Shown: positions 51,201-56,860 of the stretch, piece by piece | Numbering within the stretch: position 1 is the first letter of the stretch | How the letters are laid out: every line of letters starts with the position of its first letter | Source: Sitta carolinensis | Taxonomy: Eukaryota > Chordata > Aves > Passeriformes > Sittidae | Length of the DNA stretch: 64,000 nt | NCBI GenBank assembly: GCA_032173965.1 | Contig: JAVUNC010000004.1 | Span: forward strand, 59,085,501 to 59,149,500 | Direction of reading: 5' to 3' | Position numbers and translations under genes: made by a program | The notes under the pieces: model-generated | The model's database searches: none | What the model saw: only the letters and a program-made list of their open reading frames with translations | What the model was told of the DNA's origin: nothing

Positions 51201-52667
51201 GCTGTCTCCAGTAGCTCTTCCCTTGCTGGCGGGATTCAGCCAACTAACGCAAGTAGCTCTGGACTTATGGCTGGAGTGCCACCACCAAATGTCTCAAGTA
51301 GCTCAGGGCTCCTAGCTGGAGTTCATCCACCCGGTGTCTCGAGCAGCCCTGGCCTTCTGACAGGATTGCAGCCACCCAGTGTGTCCAGCAGCTCAGGAGT
51401 TCTGGCAGGAGTACAGCCACCGAGTGTTTCAAGCAACTCTGGGCTTCTCATAATGCCACCACCCAATGTTTCAACCAGTTCTGGACTTATGGGAGTGCCA
51501 CCACCAAATATTTCAAATAATTCTGGACTTCTGGCAATGCAGCATCCAGCTGCAGTTCCAAACATGCCTCATTTAAATATCAGTAATCAAAGAATGCCAG
51601 GAATGCCTCTTATAGATATCCGTCCAGGCCTAATGCCCCATTCACCTGGACCAAGGTTTCCATTAATGCAGCCAGGAATTCCACCACAGCGTACTATTCC
51701 TCCTCCTGCAATCCTTGATCCATCTCTTCACCCACCACCACCTCGAGGTCCTTTTCCTCCTGGAGATATTTTTAGTCAAACAGAAAGACCTTTTGGAACA
51801 CCAGGAAGACAAAACATTGATAACATTTCTAATCCAGAGAAAAGGCTACCACTTGGAGGTGATAACATTCAACAGGAAGGAGACAGAGATTATCGCTTTC
51901 CTCCGGTGGAAAACCGAGATAATCTTAACAGACCATCTCCAGTGGATGTTAGAGATTCTGTTGGACGACCACCTGTTGATCCTAGAGAGGGTCTAGGAAG
52001 GCCTCCAGTAGATGGAAGAGAACACTTCGCAAGACCACATATAGACATGAGAGAAAATTTTGGAAGACCGGGCATAGATAACCTTGGCCGAAGAGAGCAT
52101 TTTGGTTTCAATTCAGACAAGCACTGGGGACAGAGGGGAGATTATGATGAAAGAGAGCACCCTGCCTTCCCTATTTATGGCGGCCCTAAAGGCTTCCATG
52201 AAGACAGAGAGAGGTTTCGGCATGTAAACTATAGGTTTGATAGTAGGAGTGGCCCCAGTTGGAATAGAGGATTTGAACAAGATGCTCACAGAGATTTTGA
52301 TGACCGCAGAAGACCCTGGGAAAGACAGAGGGATAGGGATGACAGAGATTTTAATTTTTGCAGAGAAATTAATGGAAACAGGTTTGGAAGAGACAGAATG
52401 CCAAACAACTGGATCCCGCCTCCACATCCACGGGTTTTTGAATATTTTGATGGGGCCAATTCTCAACGCAAAGCTGATAATATGCCCCAGGTAAATGGTG
52501 AAAATACAGAGACAGAAAGTCAGCCACCAACTGCACAGGTGCAGGATGATCCAGAACTTTATGAAAAACTGACATCTTCCGTCGAGATAAACAAAGAGAA
52601 GAGTGACACAGAAGCTGATATAGAGAGTGAACCAGTGGTAGAAAGCACAGAAACTGAGGGGACATAA
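251..52667 (+). CDS. SCAF8: SCAF8 (RBM16), SR-related CTD-associated factor 8, complete coding region in 20 exons
   Basis: Joining 20 exons with GT-AG junctions gives one open frame of about 1357 residues; the human protein, as I recall, has 1271. Residues 1-139 form a CTD-interaction domain (CID), with the helix motif YVIDSIVRQS at 64-73 and Arg112, which I recall as a phospho-CTD contact. Residues about 195-330 are Gln/Ala-rich, about 373-392 acidic and 398-460 Arg/Ser-rich. An RRM spans about 478-552 (RNP2-like LWVGQV, RNP1-like GCAYVCMV). A proline-rich linker follows, then 13 tandem SSSGL repeats at 796-986 and an Arg/Asp-rich tail. Known role: a nuclear RNA polymerase II-associated factor that, with its paralogue SCAF4, prevents premature 3'-end formation and aids elongation. 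SCAF4 is the only close alternative, but the near-identity I recall to human SCAF8 through the CID and RRM excludes it. The greater length comes at least partly from the last-exon repeats. Confidence 0.97.
281..6682 (+). other. SCAF8 intron 1, first part, no gene found
   Basis: After the GC-rich start (to about 860, with two G-quadruplex-type G-run clusters at 315-335 and 374-416) this is ordinary AT-rich intron. It holds an A25 tract at 5865-5889 and an 8-bp inverted repeat around 3723-3744. Short open frames on both strands here have no recognisable domain, codon pattern or splice context. Confidence 0.7.
5865..5889 (+). repeat. A25 homopolymer in intron 1
   Basis: Twenty-five consecutive A, with no recognised retroposed body in front and no flanking duplication. 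Confidence 0.9.
6683..6820 (+). mobile_element. CR1 LINE 3'-end fragment
   Basis: This matches the avian CR1 3' end: a segment reading roughly 'led to a few bases short of TGGAAGTGTTCC', then 'AGTGTCCCTGCCCATAGCAG', then CTTCCAACCC and the terminal CATTCTATGA at about 6810-6819. It is plus-oriented and 5'-truncated, as is usual for this family. No coding part remains. The family call is from memory of the consensus. Confidence 0.85.
6821..11660 (+). other. SCAF8 intron 1, second part, no gene found
   Basis: AT-rich noncoding DNA. The longest open frame is on the minus strand at 7520-8104 (194 codons). It has no recognisable domain and no related reading frame nearby, so I treat it as chance. 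No RNA gene or repeat family was recognised. Confidence 0.65.
11661..13100 (-). mobile_element. Probable LTR-retroelement-derived (ERV-like) repeat, minus orientation
   Basis: The composition differs sharply from the surrounding intron: bases about 12650-12960 are a GC-rich, CpG-bearing island within AT-rich DNA. Read on the minus strand, two CCAAT boxes (complements of ATTGG at 13027-13031 and 12998-13002) precede an A/T-rich TATA-like stretch, then the GC island, and an AATAAA signal at 11848-11843 near the far end. The left edge begins TGTCATAG on the plus strand, so the minus strand ends in ..TGACA, like an LTR terminus. The stretch resembles avian LTR repeats I remember, but I could not fix the right edge or a target-site duplication. 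It carries no recognisable viral gene. An antisense promoter plus noncoding transcript is the alternative. Confidence 0.45.
13101..17608 (+). other. SCAF8 intron 1, third part, no gene found
   Basis: Noncoding and AT-rich, with a T22 tract at 14755-14776. From about 15790 to 17340 the plus strand is pyrimidine-rich and somewhat richer in GC; it may be an old unrecognised repeat. No coding feature is supported. Confidence 0.6.
14755..14776 (+). repeat. T22 homopolymer in intron 1
   Basis: A run of 22 T preceded by GTTGTTGTT; low-complexity only. Confidence 0.9.
17609..17641. repeat. Perfect 13-bp inverted repeat with 7-base loop
   Basis: ACTAGAGAAGCAA at 17609-17621 is the exact reverse complement of 17629-17641, separated by ACAAGTC. 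It lies about 30 bases upstream of an old CR1 piece. In RNA it would form a short stable hairpin; no function is known. Confidence 0.8.
17672..17975 (+). mobile_element. Old, strongly diverged CR1 LINE fragment (RT region)
   Basis: Scattered matches follow the CR1 reverse-transcriptase region in order: 'AAGGAGCTGGCTGGGTG', 'TAGTTAATGGC', 'TGATACTATTTAATATC', 'GATGACGTAGACTGAGATTG'. Next comes the part equivalent to 'TTGATACACTTGAGGGATG', and then 'GCAGGGTCCTTCTGCACCTG'. Many indels destroy the frame and the expected catalytic segment is missing. It has the same orientation as the younger copy about 900 bases downstream. Confidence 0.7.
18903..20005 (+). mobile_element. CR1 LINE, 5'-truncated, about 1.1 kb
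   Basis: GC-rich block within an AT-rich intron. It carries the 3' part of the CR1 reverse transcriptase, with the recognisable motif FADDTKL (catalytic FADD codons at 19126-19137) after GSVLGTVLFNILI. The typical CR1 3' region follows ('GTTGGACTCCATGACC', 'TCTCTTCCAACC') and it ends in ATTCTGTGA at about 19997-20005. Frameshifts and stops break the frame, so it is inactive. It is better preserved than the neighbouring copy, hence younger. Open frames at 18846-19750 on both strands are parts or shadows of this element. Confidence 0.92.
20006..21919 (+). other. SCAF8 intron 1, last part
   Basis: AT-rich noncoding DNA ending in a good polypyrimidine tract and acceptor (TTTCTTTTTTCTTGCAG) before exon 2. 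No repeat or gene was recognised. Confidence 0.7.
21920..22003 (+). CDS. SCAF8: SCAF8 coding exon 2, residues 11-38 (CID)
   Basis: 84 bases, phase 0 at both ends. It encodes LYSLNDYKPPISKAKMTQIT and then eight more residues, forming the first CID helices. Acceptor TTGCAG, donor AAG|GTATGA. The residues match human SCAF8 as I remember it. Confidence 0.97.
22004..23530 (+). other. SCAF8 intron 2 (1.5 kb)
   Basis: AT-rich intron with no repeat or gene recognised; donor GTATGA, acceptor ATTTTTCAG. Confidence 0.85.
23531..23575 (+). CDS. SCAF8: SCAF8 coding exon 3, residues 39-53 (CID)
   Basis: 45-base microexon-sized exon encoding FYKHVVQSVEKFIQK, phase 0 at both ends. Acceptor TTTTTCAG, donor AAG|GTAAGT. 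Skipping it would keep the frame but remove part of the CID. Confidence 0.97.
23576..27085 (+). other. SCAF8 intron 3 (3.5 kb)
   Basis: AT-rich, with no repeat family or gene recognised. Short open frames at 23730-24204 and 26017-26419 look like chance. Confidence 0.8.
27086..27247 (+). CDS. SCAF8: SCAF8 coding exon 4, residues 54-107 (CID)
   Basis: 162 bases, phase 0 at both ends. It begins CKPEYKVPGL and contains the CID signature YVIDSIVRQS with Asp67, then the FAPRFSNNI helix and ends in CPGDDK. Acceptor TTTGTAG, donor AAG|GTAAAC. Confidence 0.98.
27248..29994 (+). other. SCAF8 intron 4 (2.7 kb)
   Basis: AT-rich, no repeat or gene recognised; acceptor TTCATTTTAG. Confidence 0.8.
29995..30151 (+). 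CDS. SCAF8: SCAF8 coding exon 5, residues 108-159 plus one base (end of CID)
   Basis: 157 bases. It encodes SKIVRVLNLWQKNNVFKSEI, with Arg112 in the last CID helices, and then the Pro/Thr linker after the helix ending LLDMAAG. The donor G|GTAAAC splits a glycine codon. Confidence 0.97.
30152..31260 (+). other. SCAF8 intron 5 (1.1 kb)
   Basis: AT-rich intron without recognised features; acceptor CTCTTTTTTAG. Confidence 0.85.
31261..31391 (+). CDS. SCAF8: SCAF8 coding exon 6, residues 160-203
   Basis: 131 bases. It encodes the TPVTPVTPAN repeat-like linker, then LPDPWVSQ and the helical AAVAQILQSP segment. The donor CAG|GTAACT leaves phase 0. Confidence 0.96.
31392..34264 (+). other. SCAF8 intron 6 (2.9 kb)
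   Basis: From about 32280 to 32660 the plus strand is purine-rich. The stretch 32690-34060 has slightly higher complexity and may be an old unrecognised repeat, but no family or gene can be named. Confidence 0.7.
34265..34441 (+). CDS. SCAF8: SCAF8 coding exon 7, residues 204-262 (Gln/Ala-rich)
   Basis: 177 bases, phase 0 at both ends. It encodes LQQLIQTLQIQQQKPQPS, then the LDAGLVVQLQALTAQLTAAA segment and ends in SVSFNK. Probably a helical oligomerisation or contact region (inferred from composition). Acceptor CTTTTAG, donor AAG|GTAGAA. Confidence 0.96.
34651..34692 (-). mobile_element. Small CR1 3'-end remnant
   Basis: TAGAATATCTAGAGTTGGAA, then GGGACTC, resembles the reverse complement of a CR1 3' terminus (..agagttggaagggac..). 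Only about 40 bases remain, so the call is tentative. Confidence 0.5.
34973..35080. repeat. C/A-rich low-complexity tract
   Basis: CCAA-type repeats (about 34976-34996), CAA repeats, C9 at 35016-35024 and A16 at 35025-35040, followed by more CCCAAA-type sequence. Likely slippage-prone and poorly sequenced in some individuals. Confidence 0.85.
37841..37920 (+). CDS. SCAF8: SCAF8 coding exon 8, residues 263-288 plus two bases
   Basis: 80 bases encoding KLMDRFDFGEESEQNEEPKK, then ETPSSQ. Acidic and phosphorylatable. The donor TT|GTAAGA splits a leucine codon. Confidence 0.96.
37921..38328 (+). other. SCAF8 intron 8 (408 bases)
   Basis: Short AT-rich intron; acceptor TTTCATTTTAG. No other feature seen. 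Confidence 0.85.
38329..38446 (+). CDS. SCAF8: SCAF8 coding exon 9, residues 289-328 (Gln-rich helix)
   Basis: 118 bases. It encodes LPLVPESVNNSLFHQLAEQL and then a Gln-rich heptad-like helix ending EQQQPQK, which could form a coiled coil. The donor AAG|GTAAGA leaves phase 0. Confidence 0.96.
39273..39320 (-). mobile_element. Small CR1 3'-end remnant
   Basis: GTAGAACCATTGAATAATCA followed by GGGTTGGAAGAGAC resembles the reverse complement of a CR1 3' terminus. Short and diverged. Confidence 0.5.
40334..40459 (+). repeat. Perfect 63-bp tandem duplication in intron 9
   Basis: Bases 40334-40396 and 40397-40459 are identical, beginning GGGTGTCTTTCAGG and ending TTTTGAAGC. The absence of any difference implies a recent event, a polymorphism or an assembly artefact. 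It lies about 250 bases before exon 10. Confidence 0.95.
40708..40839 (+). CDS. SCAF8: SCAF8 coding exon 10, residues 329-372
   Basis: 132 bases, phase 0 at both ends. It encodes ASPEENQEGNFGSEHSASPS, then a Gln/Asp-rich stretch ending SMDIQQQ. Acceptor TACTTAG, donor CAG|GTAAAA. Confidence 0.96.
40840..40964 (+). other. SCAF8 intron 10 (125 bases)
   Basis: The shortest intron of the gene. Donor GTAAAA, acceptor ACCTCAG. Its small size makes intron definition or occasional retention plausible. Confidence 0.85.
40965..41077 (+). CDS. SCAF8: SCAF8 coding exon 11, residues 373-409 plus two bases (acidic, start of RS segment)
   Basis: 113 bases encoding DMDIDEGQDIAEEEIFEQEE, then KKSAVRSRSRTRSRSRS. 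The donor AAG|GTTTTG is weak: only GT fits the intronic consensus. It is nonetheless required to join to exon 12 in frame and to match the human SCAF8 sequence as I recall it. Confidence 0.93.
41078..41551 (+). other. SCAF8 intron 11 (474 bases)
   Basis: Starts with a weak donor. If retained, the frame reads nine to ten further residues to TGA at 41106-41108. Acceptor ATTTTGTAG. Confidence 0.85.
41552..41745 (+). CDS. SCAF8: SCAF8 coding exon 12, residues 410-474 plus one base (RS domain)
   Basis: 194 bases encoding the dense Arg/Ser/Lys segment (RSPRKRRSRSRSGSRKRKHR and onward), then a charged helix with RRAREREKERQKKG and LPPIRSKTLS. Likely a nuclear-localising, phosphorylated SR-like region. 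The donor G|GTAAGT splits a valine codon. Confidence 0.97.
41746..43913 (+). other. SCAF8 intron 12 (2.2 kb)
   Basis: AT-rich. The part from about 42650 to 43420 has a more even composition and may be an old unrecognised repeat; nothing can be named. Confidence 0.75.
43914..44014 (+). CDS. SCAF8: SCAF8 coding exon 13, residues 475-508 (RRM, first half)
   Basis: 101 bases encoding VCSTTLWVGQVDKKATQQDL, then TNLFEEFGQIESIN: beta1 with the RNP2-like LWVGQV, helix 1 and beta2 of the RRM. Acceptor CTTGACAG, donor AAT|GTAAGT. Confidence 0.97.
44015..45654 (+). other. SCAF8 intron 13 (1.6 kb)
   Basis: AT-rich, no repeat or gene recognised; acceptor TTTTTCCATAG. Confidence 0.85.
45655..45768 (+). 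CDS. SCAF8: SCAF8 coding exon 14, residues 509-546 (RRM, second half)
   Basis: 114 bases, phase 0 at both ends. It encodes MIPPRGCAYVCMVHRQDAYR (RNP1-like GCAYVCMV), helix 2 ALQKLSSG and beta4 KIIK. The RNP1 lacks the usual aromatic pair of canonical RRMs, as in the human protein. Confidence 0.97.
45769..46408 (+). other. SCAF8 intron 14 (640 bases)
   Basis: AT-rich without recognised features; acceptor TTTTCTTTTCAG. Confidence 0.85.
46409..46565 (+). CDS. SCAF8: SCAF8 coding exon 15, residues 547-598 plus one base
   Basis: 157 bases encoding IAWALNKGVKTEYKQFWDVD, then LGVSYIPWEKVKLDDL and EGGMIDQETVNT. It finishes the RRM and continues into the conserved extension found in the SCAF4/SCAF8 pair. 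The donor G|GTACAG splits a codon. Confidence 0.97.
46566..47727 (+). other. SCAF8 intron 15 (1.2 kb)
   Basis: AT-rich; acceptor TTTTTAAAG. No other feature seen. Confidence 0.85.
47728..47858 (+). CDS. SCAF8: SCAF8 coding exon 16, residues 599-642 (Thr/Gln-rich)
   Basis: 131 bases encoding EWETARSSEAAKENTQTTQS and a Thr/Val-rich stretch ending TMLQ. Low complexity and probably disordered. Donor CAG|GTTGGT, phase 0. Confidence 0.95.
47859..48861 (+). other. SCAF8 intron 16 (1.0 kb)
   Basis: AT-rich with a short (TA)n run at about 48281-48293. The pyrimidine tract is separated from the acceptor by the purine-rich CATGAAAAAAAG. Confidence 0.85.
48862..49006 (+). CDS. SCAF8: SCAF8 coding exon 17, residues 643-690 plus one base (Pro-rich)
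   Basis: 145 bases encoding IPVAPAVPAVSLVPPAFPVT and MSVPPPGYSPIPPPPFLRAS, then FNPSQPPP. Proline-rich and probably a ligand for WW, SH3 or similar domains (inference). The acceptor AAAAAAAG is chosen because it keeps the frame and the IPVAP start; a second AG at 48867-48868 would put a TAG stop first. Confidence 0.94.
49007..49448 (+). other. SCAF8 intron 17 (442 bases)
   Basis: AT-rich; donor GTAATG, acceptor TCCATATAG. Nothing else seen. Confidence 0.85.
49449..49529 (+). CDS. SCAF8: SCAF8 coding exon 18, residues 691-717 plus one base (VVPPP repeat)
   Basis: 81 bases encoding GYMPPPVPPV followed by VVPPP repeats. Three 15-base units (49472-49486, 49487-49501, 49502-49516) are identical except for the last base. 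Donor C|GTAAGT. Confidence 0.93.
49530..50117 (+). other. SCAF8 intron 18 (588 bases)
   Basis: AT-rich; acceptor TTTCTCTACAG. Nothing else seen. Confidence 0.85.
50118..50339 (+). CDS. SCAF8: SCAF8 coding exon 19, residues 718-791 plus one base
   Basis: 222 bases encoding PLVQPPLPLAQETMKDVPFT, GLVLPVGTVSSNLATPTLSA and the acidic stretch PESDDKGSHLTDLQISSSE. A disordered linker. The donor G|GTAAGA splits a valine codon completed in exon 20. Confidence 0.94.
50340..50967 (+). other. SCAF8 intron 19 (628 bases)
   Basis: AT-rich; acceptor TTGCTGCATTTCAG. An open frame runs from 50850 through the acceptor into exon 20, but the splice junction and human similarity place the exon start at 50968. 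Confidence 0.85.
50968..52667 (+). CDS. SCAF8: SCAF8 terminal coding exon 20, residues 792-1357
   Basis: 1700 coding bases with stop TAA at 52665-52667. First come 13 tandem units of 14-15 residues of the type VSSSSGLxGGVQPPS (796-986). A Met/Pro-rich stretch follows (MPGMPLIDIRPGLMPHSPGP, IPPQRTIPPPAILDP). Next are 11-residue RPPVDxREGLG-type repeats (about 1113-1163), then a basic/acidic Arg-Asp tail (HRDFDDRRRPWERQRDRDDR) and an acidic end (DTEADIESEPVVESTETEGT). All of it is likely disordered. Antisense open frames here only mirror the repeats. Confidence 0.97.
50979..51551 (+). repeat. SCAF8: Thirteen tandem 42-45-bp coding repeats in SCAF8 exon 20
   Basis: Units start at 50979, 51024, 51069, 51114, 51159, 51204, 51249, 51291, 51336, 51381, 51426, 51468 and 51510. 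Nine encode 15 residues and four encode 14. The consensus is V-S-S-S-S-G-L-x-G-G-V-Q-P-P-S/N. Early units are closest to one another; the last three lose the GG spacer. All lengths are multiples of three. Confidence 0.95.
51930..52082 (+). repeat. SCAF8: 33-bp coding repeats (RPPVDxREGLG type) in SCAF8 exon 20
   Basis: RPSPVDVRDSVG (51930-51965), RPPVDPREGLG (51966-51998), RPPVDGREHFA (51999-52031) and RPHIDMRENFG (52032-52064), then a partial RPGIDN. An Arg/Asp/Pro series with an 11-residue period. Confidence 0.9.
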
Positions 52668-53153
52668 TCATCACTCAGTAGGTAAAAGATACCTTTTGTA
52701 AAGTTGTCATCTCTCTGTAATAGATAAATGGCTGACTGGACCGTAGCAGTTCACTTTTGTCTGCCAGAATTAAGTTAATCTGATGTTCATGTTCATCTTT
52801 CACTTAAATAACTGTACAACTGACTTGTATAGAACACTGTTCTTAATTTGAACATGGTAGGTAAACGTTTTTTGCTTTTGGTTTGTTTTTTTTTTTTTAA
52901 ATTTATTTTATTTCTTTGGTAAAGCATAAAATTGCCCCCAGTTGCTTTTAATTTCACAATGATAAATTAACAGCTTGTCAAACAAAGACTTCCTATGGAA
53001 GAAAACGGAATTTTTAGATACTACCCTTAGTTTGGCTATCGAAATTGTTATACTTGAAAACAGGTGCTGGTGTATCTTGTCCGTGTTTTTAGGCTGCTGC
53101 AGAATTTTAAAGTATAGATAAAGCTGTGATATTTTATGTTCCTGCAATTCGGC

Positions 53154-53179
<26 letters not shown>
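53154..53179 (+). repeat. A26 homopolymer in the 3' UTR
   Basis: Twenty-six consecutive A inside the transcribed 3' UTR, without an AATAAA shortly upstream. Confidence 0.9.
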
Positions 53180-53184
<5 letters not shown>

Positions 53185-53354
53185 CATGTTACTTAAGGAG
53201 CATAACACAGAGATTAAAAGTGATTTTGTAAAATCTACACTATAGTCTCTGTTTTCTCTAAAGCAAGTGTTTGTGATTTGTTCCTCGTACTGCAGTGGGT
53301 TTAAAAAATGAAAAAGTACATTTTAATGTTGGGTGCATTTTGTTTTTAGATGCC

Positions 53355-53360
53355 AATAAA
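53355..53360 (+). terminator. SCAF8: Proximal SCAF8 poly(A) signal AATAAA
   Basis: AATAAA followed within about 40 bases by GT-rich sequence (TTTGTTTGATAACAGTGTTT), a good cleavage and polyadenylation arrangement. Confidence 0.65.
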
Positions 53361-53668
53361 GCATATTTGTTTGATAACAGTGTTTTAGGTATTGTATTTT
53401 TTTTAAAAACCTGCAAGCTCTAAAAACTTGGAATCAGCTATGACATGTGCTTAGCCAGTTGTTGCAAAAGGTTTATATTACTTTTGTAAAACCAATGCAA
53501 CAGTTATATGTGCAAGAAGCATATGGTTCTTACATCAAAGATCATGCAGTCATATTAGTTTATGTAAATAACATGTATGTAAATATCTGTGTAAACTGTT
53601 TGTAGATACCACTTTTTCTGTGTGTGCCTGTGTATGTGCAAGCACTCACAGAATGCTGTAGGCACTTA

Positions 53669-53674
53669 AATAAA
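53669..53674 (+). terminator. SCAF8: Distal SCAF8 poly(A) signal AATAAA
   Basis: AATAAA in CACTTAAATAAAATTG, with GGTTGTG about 16 bases later. It would end the mRNA near 53690. Confidence 0.6.
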
Positions 53675-53690
53675 ATTGAAATGAAACTAG

Positions 53691-56573
53691 GTTGTGAAAA
53701 TTTGCCTTTCACCTTCTTTAGGTAGTAAGATAAAACTTATTTCACTGCAGTACTGTCAAGCTTGTATTTATCTGCTCATGCTCATTGTTACAATGTTCTT
53801 GCTACTTCTAGAAGGTGGAACATGTATACTGTAAGAATATGCAGTTGAATTCTAGCTTACTTTTTAAAATGCAGATATGCATGAAGCAAAACTTAAGTGA
53901 ATATTTGCATTTTCTTATTTTGTAATATATTTGGTGTTCTGGATAGATAGTGCTTGAGTACTTCGTGGTTAATTAATTTTAATGACTCAAAGTTCAGAAA
54001 TGTTGCATGAAAAGTAAAAAGCTGATGTTGGTCTAAAACCCCTAAGCATTTTTTACAGAAATAAGAGTTGGGGGGTTGTGTTTTGATGGAATAACATTGA
54101 AGTTGAACTTCTTTTTAAATTGTCGAGATGAATTGGCTGCTTAGGTAAATTAGTAGTGCTGTTCTCTCCTGTTTCACCTACTTTGCTGCTTGTGTATCCT
54201 TTCAGATGGTGGTGAAAGATTAGGCTGTAGGATCGTGTCATATTTTCAGTTTGCTCCATTAAGAGCATTTCACCAACTTCTTTCAAAATAAGTTTTGTTA
54301 AAATTCTGTGTCTGAAAGCATTCTTTCACTCAGATTTTTAAGAAAGTAGTTCTCCTCTTGCATAATAAGATAATAAGGGTAGAATCTGTTACATGAATGC
54401 CCCTTTAGTAAAAGAAATTATTTTAGATTAGATTTTTGATCTTAAACATTAAAGCATTAACATGCAAGTTTTATTTCCCCTTCTGCTTCCCTCAAAGGGG
54501 TGAAAGTATGAACACACCACATGAATGTAAAGCATTAGCATGCCTTTGAACATAGGAGCAAGTTACTCGTGTGTGTAGTCCTTCCTCTGGAAGGTGGGGT
54601 ATTTTTTCATGCTGTGTCATGGTTCAGTTTTTAAGCTCCAGGGACTTCTATTCTGGATAGTAAACAGATAGCTTAATGAAGGTAGCCCTAGGAAAGAGTG
54701 GACTTGAATGAATTATTATCTGTTGTGCAAGTAGTAGTCATTAGGTATGCATTAAATAACCACTGCTTTGTAATGGACCTTGCTGATGTGTTTATTACCA
54801 GAACATATCTTGGGAGTTGAGATGAACAATGTTTAAGGTAAATGTATTGTCACAGGCAGTCTCTGGCTCAAAGGGCTCAACCGATGCTGCTGCACCACCT
54901 ACTCGTAGTACTCTGGTCAGGCAGATTTGATTGTGTGAAAGCCCAAAAAGCACAAAATAGCTCTAAGGATATTTTATGAGCTTAAGGGGTTTTATTTCAT
55001 TTTAATACGTTCACTTTGAAAAGGCTTCAATCATAGACCACAGAAATAAATACTCACAATCAAACACATATTGGCAGTAGCTTTACTTTTTAAACATTTT
55101 GTTACAACCCTCTTGAAAATTAGGAGTTAATCTTTTGCTCTGCTAAACTGGCACTGGCAGTGTGCCAAGTTGTTCATAATACGGAGATTTAGGTAAATTA
55201 CCAGGTGAGAGTTGTTAAATAATTTGGTTGGTAGTGGTATAGAACAATGCATTTAATGAATCTGTTATCTTTGTTAATATCTTTCAAACATGAATAAATT
55301 GGCTACTGTACATATGTGTTACACCATCAATTTCTAAATACTGCTTTTTTGTAGAATAAAAGTTTGTTGTACAGTCTTCAGTTCCATCATGTTTACAGCT
55401 AGAACTGTTTTTTTTTCTTATTTAAATAATGTAGCATACAGATATGTATTACCAAAAAAGTAGCCATATTTAGAAACTTGAAGGAACTTTATATTAGTGA
55501 AACAGTCTGGTTTCTTTATCTTGCCAGTAGGAAGTTTTAAGTGTTTCAGACTGGAGTGAAGACTTCCCTTTTTTATTGTAGATTAAGCCATTATAAGCCA
55601 ATGTGTACACTGAAAGGAGCTGTCCTGACACCCAGTCCAATACTTTGATGTGACTCATGGGAGTAACTTTTAATTTTTTCTTTTGCAAAGGAGACAGTGA
55701 GATTGGGATGGAAAGAAGATGTGGGGTCCAGGCATTGGGGTAGCAGTTCTGTCTTATGCCTGTTTAAAGCTTGCTGTAGTGATGAAAAGTTGTGGGTTCT
55801 AACAACTGAAGAAGCTGATGTACGGTTCGCATAAGTAACAGATATATTGAAAAATATTTCAGCTAGCTTTGTAGGCAACACATATTTGGGCACACACATT
55901 TGCTTGACAGCTGTATGCATCAGGAAGTTGTTGATGTATTTGCATTTTTAAACAGGCTGTGGTTCTTGGCACTGTAGTGCATTTGAATAGAACAATATAG
56001 CCATAAAGATGAAATGTAGCCTTCGTTTGCTGTAAGGACACGATTTCTTTGCTGAAGCCTTTTCCTGTGAAGTACTGGTATGCTTTCTTTTTATTTGTGG
56101 TACTTCCTTTTGTTACAGACTCAGGGGAATATATTTTGTTAGATTCCTTTGCTTCAGTAGAACTCTGTAACATACTTAGAGCCACTTCAGTTATTTAAAT
56201 GACTTTATGAAGTTAAGGAACTTTTAACCTGATTAAGTCGAGATGGGATTACTGTAATCAAGCCTGTAGTGAGGGATGTACAGGCATTACTTAAGCCCAA
56301 TGGGGAAATTATAAAATAAATTTATGTATAGAAAGTATGTATAAAATAAGTTTATTACAGAAGTCTGTGATTGTACAGTTTGAGCAGTTTTGACCATGTG
56401 CAAGGATATTTTCTGCTGGTCAAACTGAAAGTACTCTTGACTTTTTCCCTAACTCACATCTTTGGGTATTTGATTTGAAACTGATAGAAATGGATCCTAA
56501 AGTTCGTTCTCTTGTCTTTGCAGTAATGATGACTTATTGTTGCTTGATAATGGGAGAGGTGAACAGTCAGAAT
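53691..56573. other. Downstream noncoding DNA
   Basis: AT-rich, no gene recognised. An AATAAA with GT-rich downstream sequence at 55355-55360 could serve a long SCAF8 3' UTR. Minus-strand open frames at 54053-54286 and 55494-56185 have no recognisable content. Confidence 0.65.
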
Positions 56574-56860
56574 CCTCGTATGGTTTGGGTTGAAAGGGAC
56601 CTTAAACATCTAGTTCCAATTCCCATGCCGGGGGCAGGGACACCTTCCACTAGACCGGGTTGTTCGAAACTGCGTCCAGCCTGGCCTTGAACACTTCCAG
56701 GGATGGGAAATCCATAACTTCACTGGGCAACCCTTCCAGTGCCTCACCACTCACACAGTAAAGAATTTCTATCTAAGTCTGCCGTACATCAGTTGAAAGC
56801 CATAGCTCCTTGTTCTATCACTGCATGCTCTTGTAAAAAGTCATACTCCAGCTTTAGAAT
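56574..56860 (-). mobile_element. CR1 LINE 3'-end fragment, minus orientation
   Basis: Reverse complement of the CR1 3' region, in order: ATGGTTTGGGTTGAAAGGGA, ATCTAGTTCCAA, GGGGCAGGGACACCTTCCAC, CTGGCCTTGAACACTTCCAG, GGGCAACCCTTCCAGTGCCT, then CTTGTTCTATCACTGCATGC. 5'-truncated and without coding capacity. The open frame at 56475-56690 is within it and chance-made. Confidence 0.88.

Larger units (their letters stand above)
52668..53690 (+). other. SCAF8: SCAF8 3' UTR
   Basis: AT-rich sequence from the stop codon to the second of two good poly(A) signals. It contains an A26 tract at 53154-53179. Longer forms ending at later AATAAA motifs (55355-55360 and beyond) are possible but cannot be judged from sequence. 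Confidence 0.7.
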
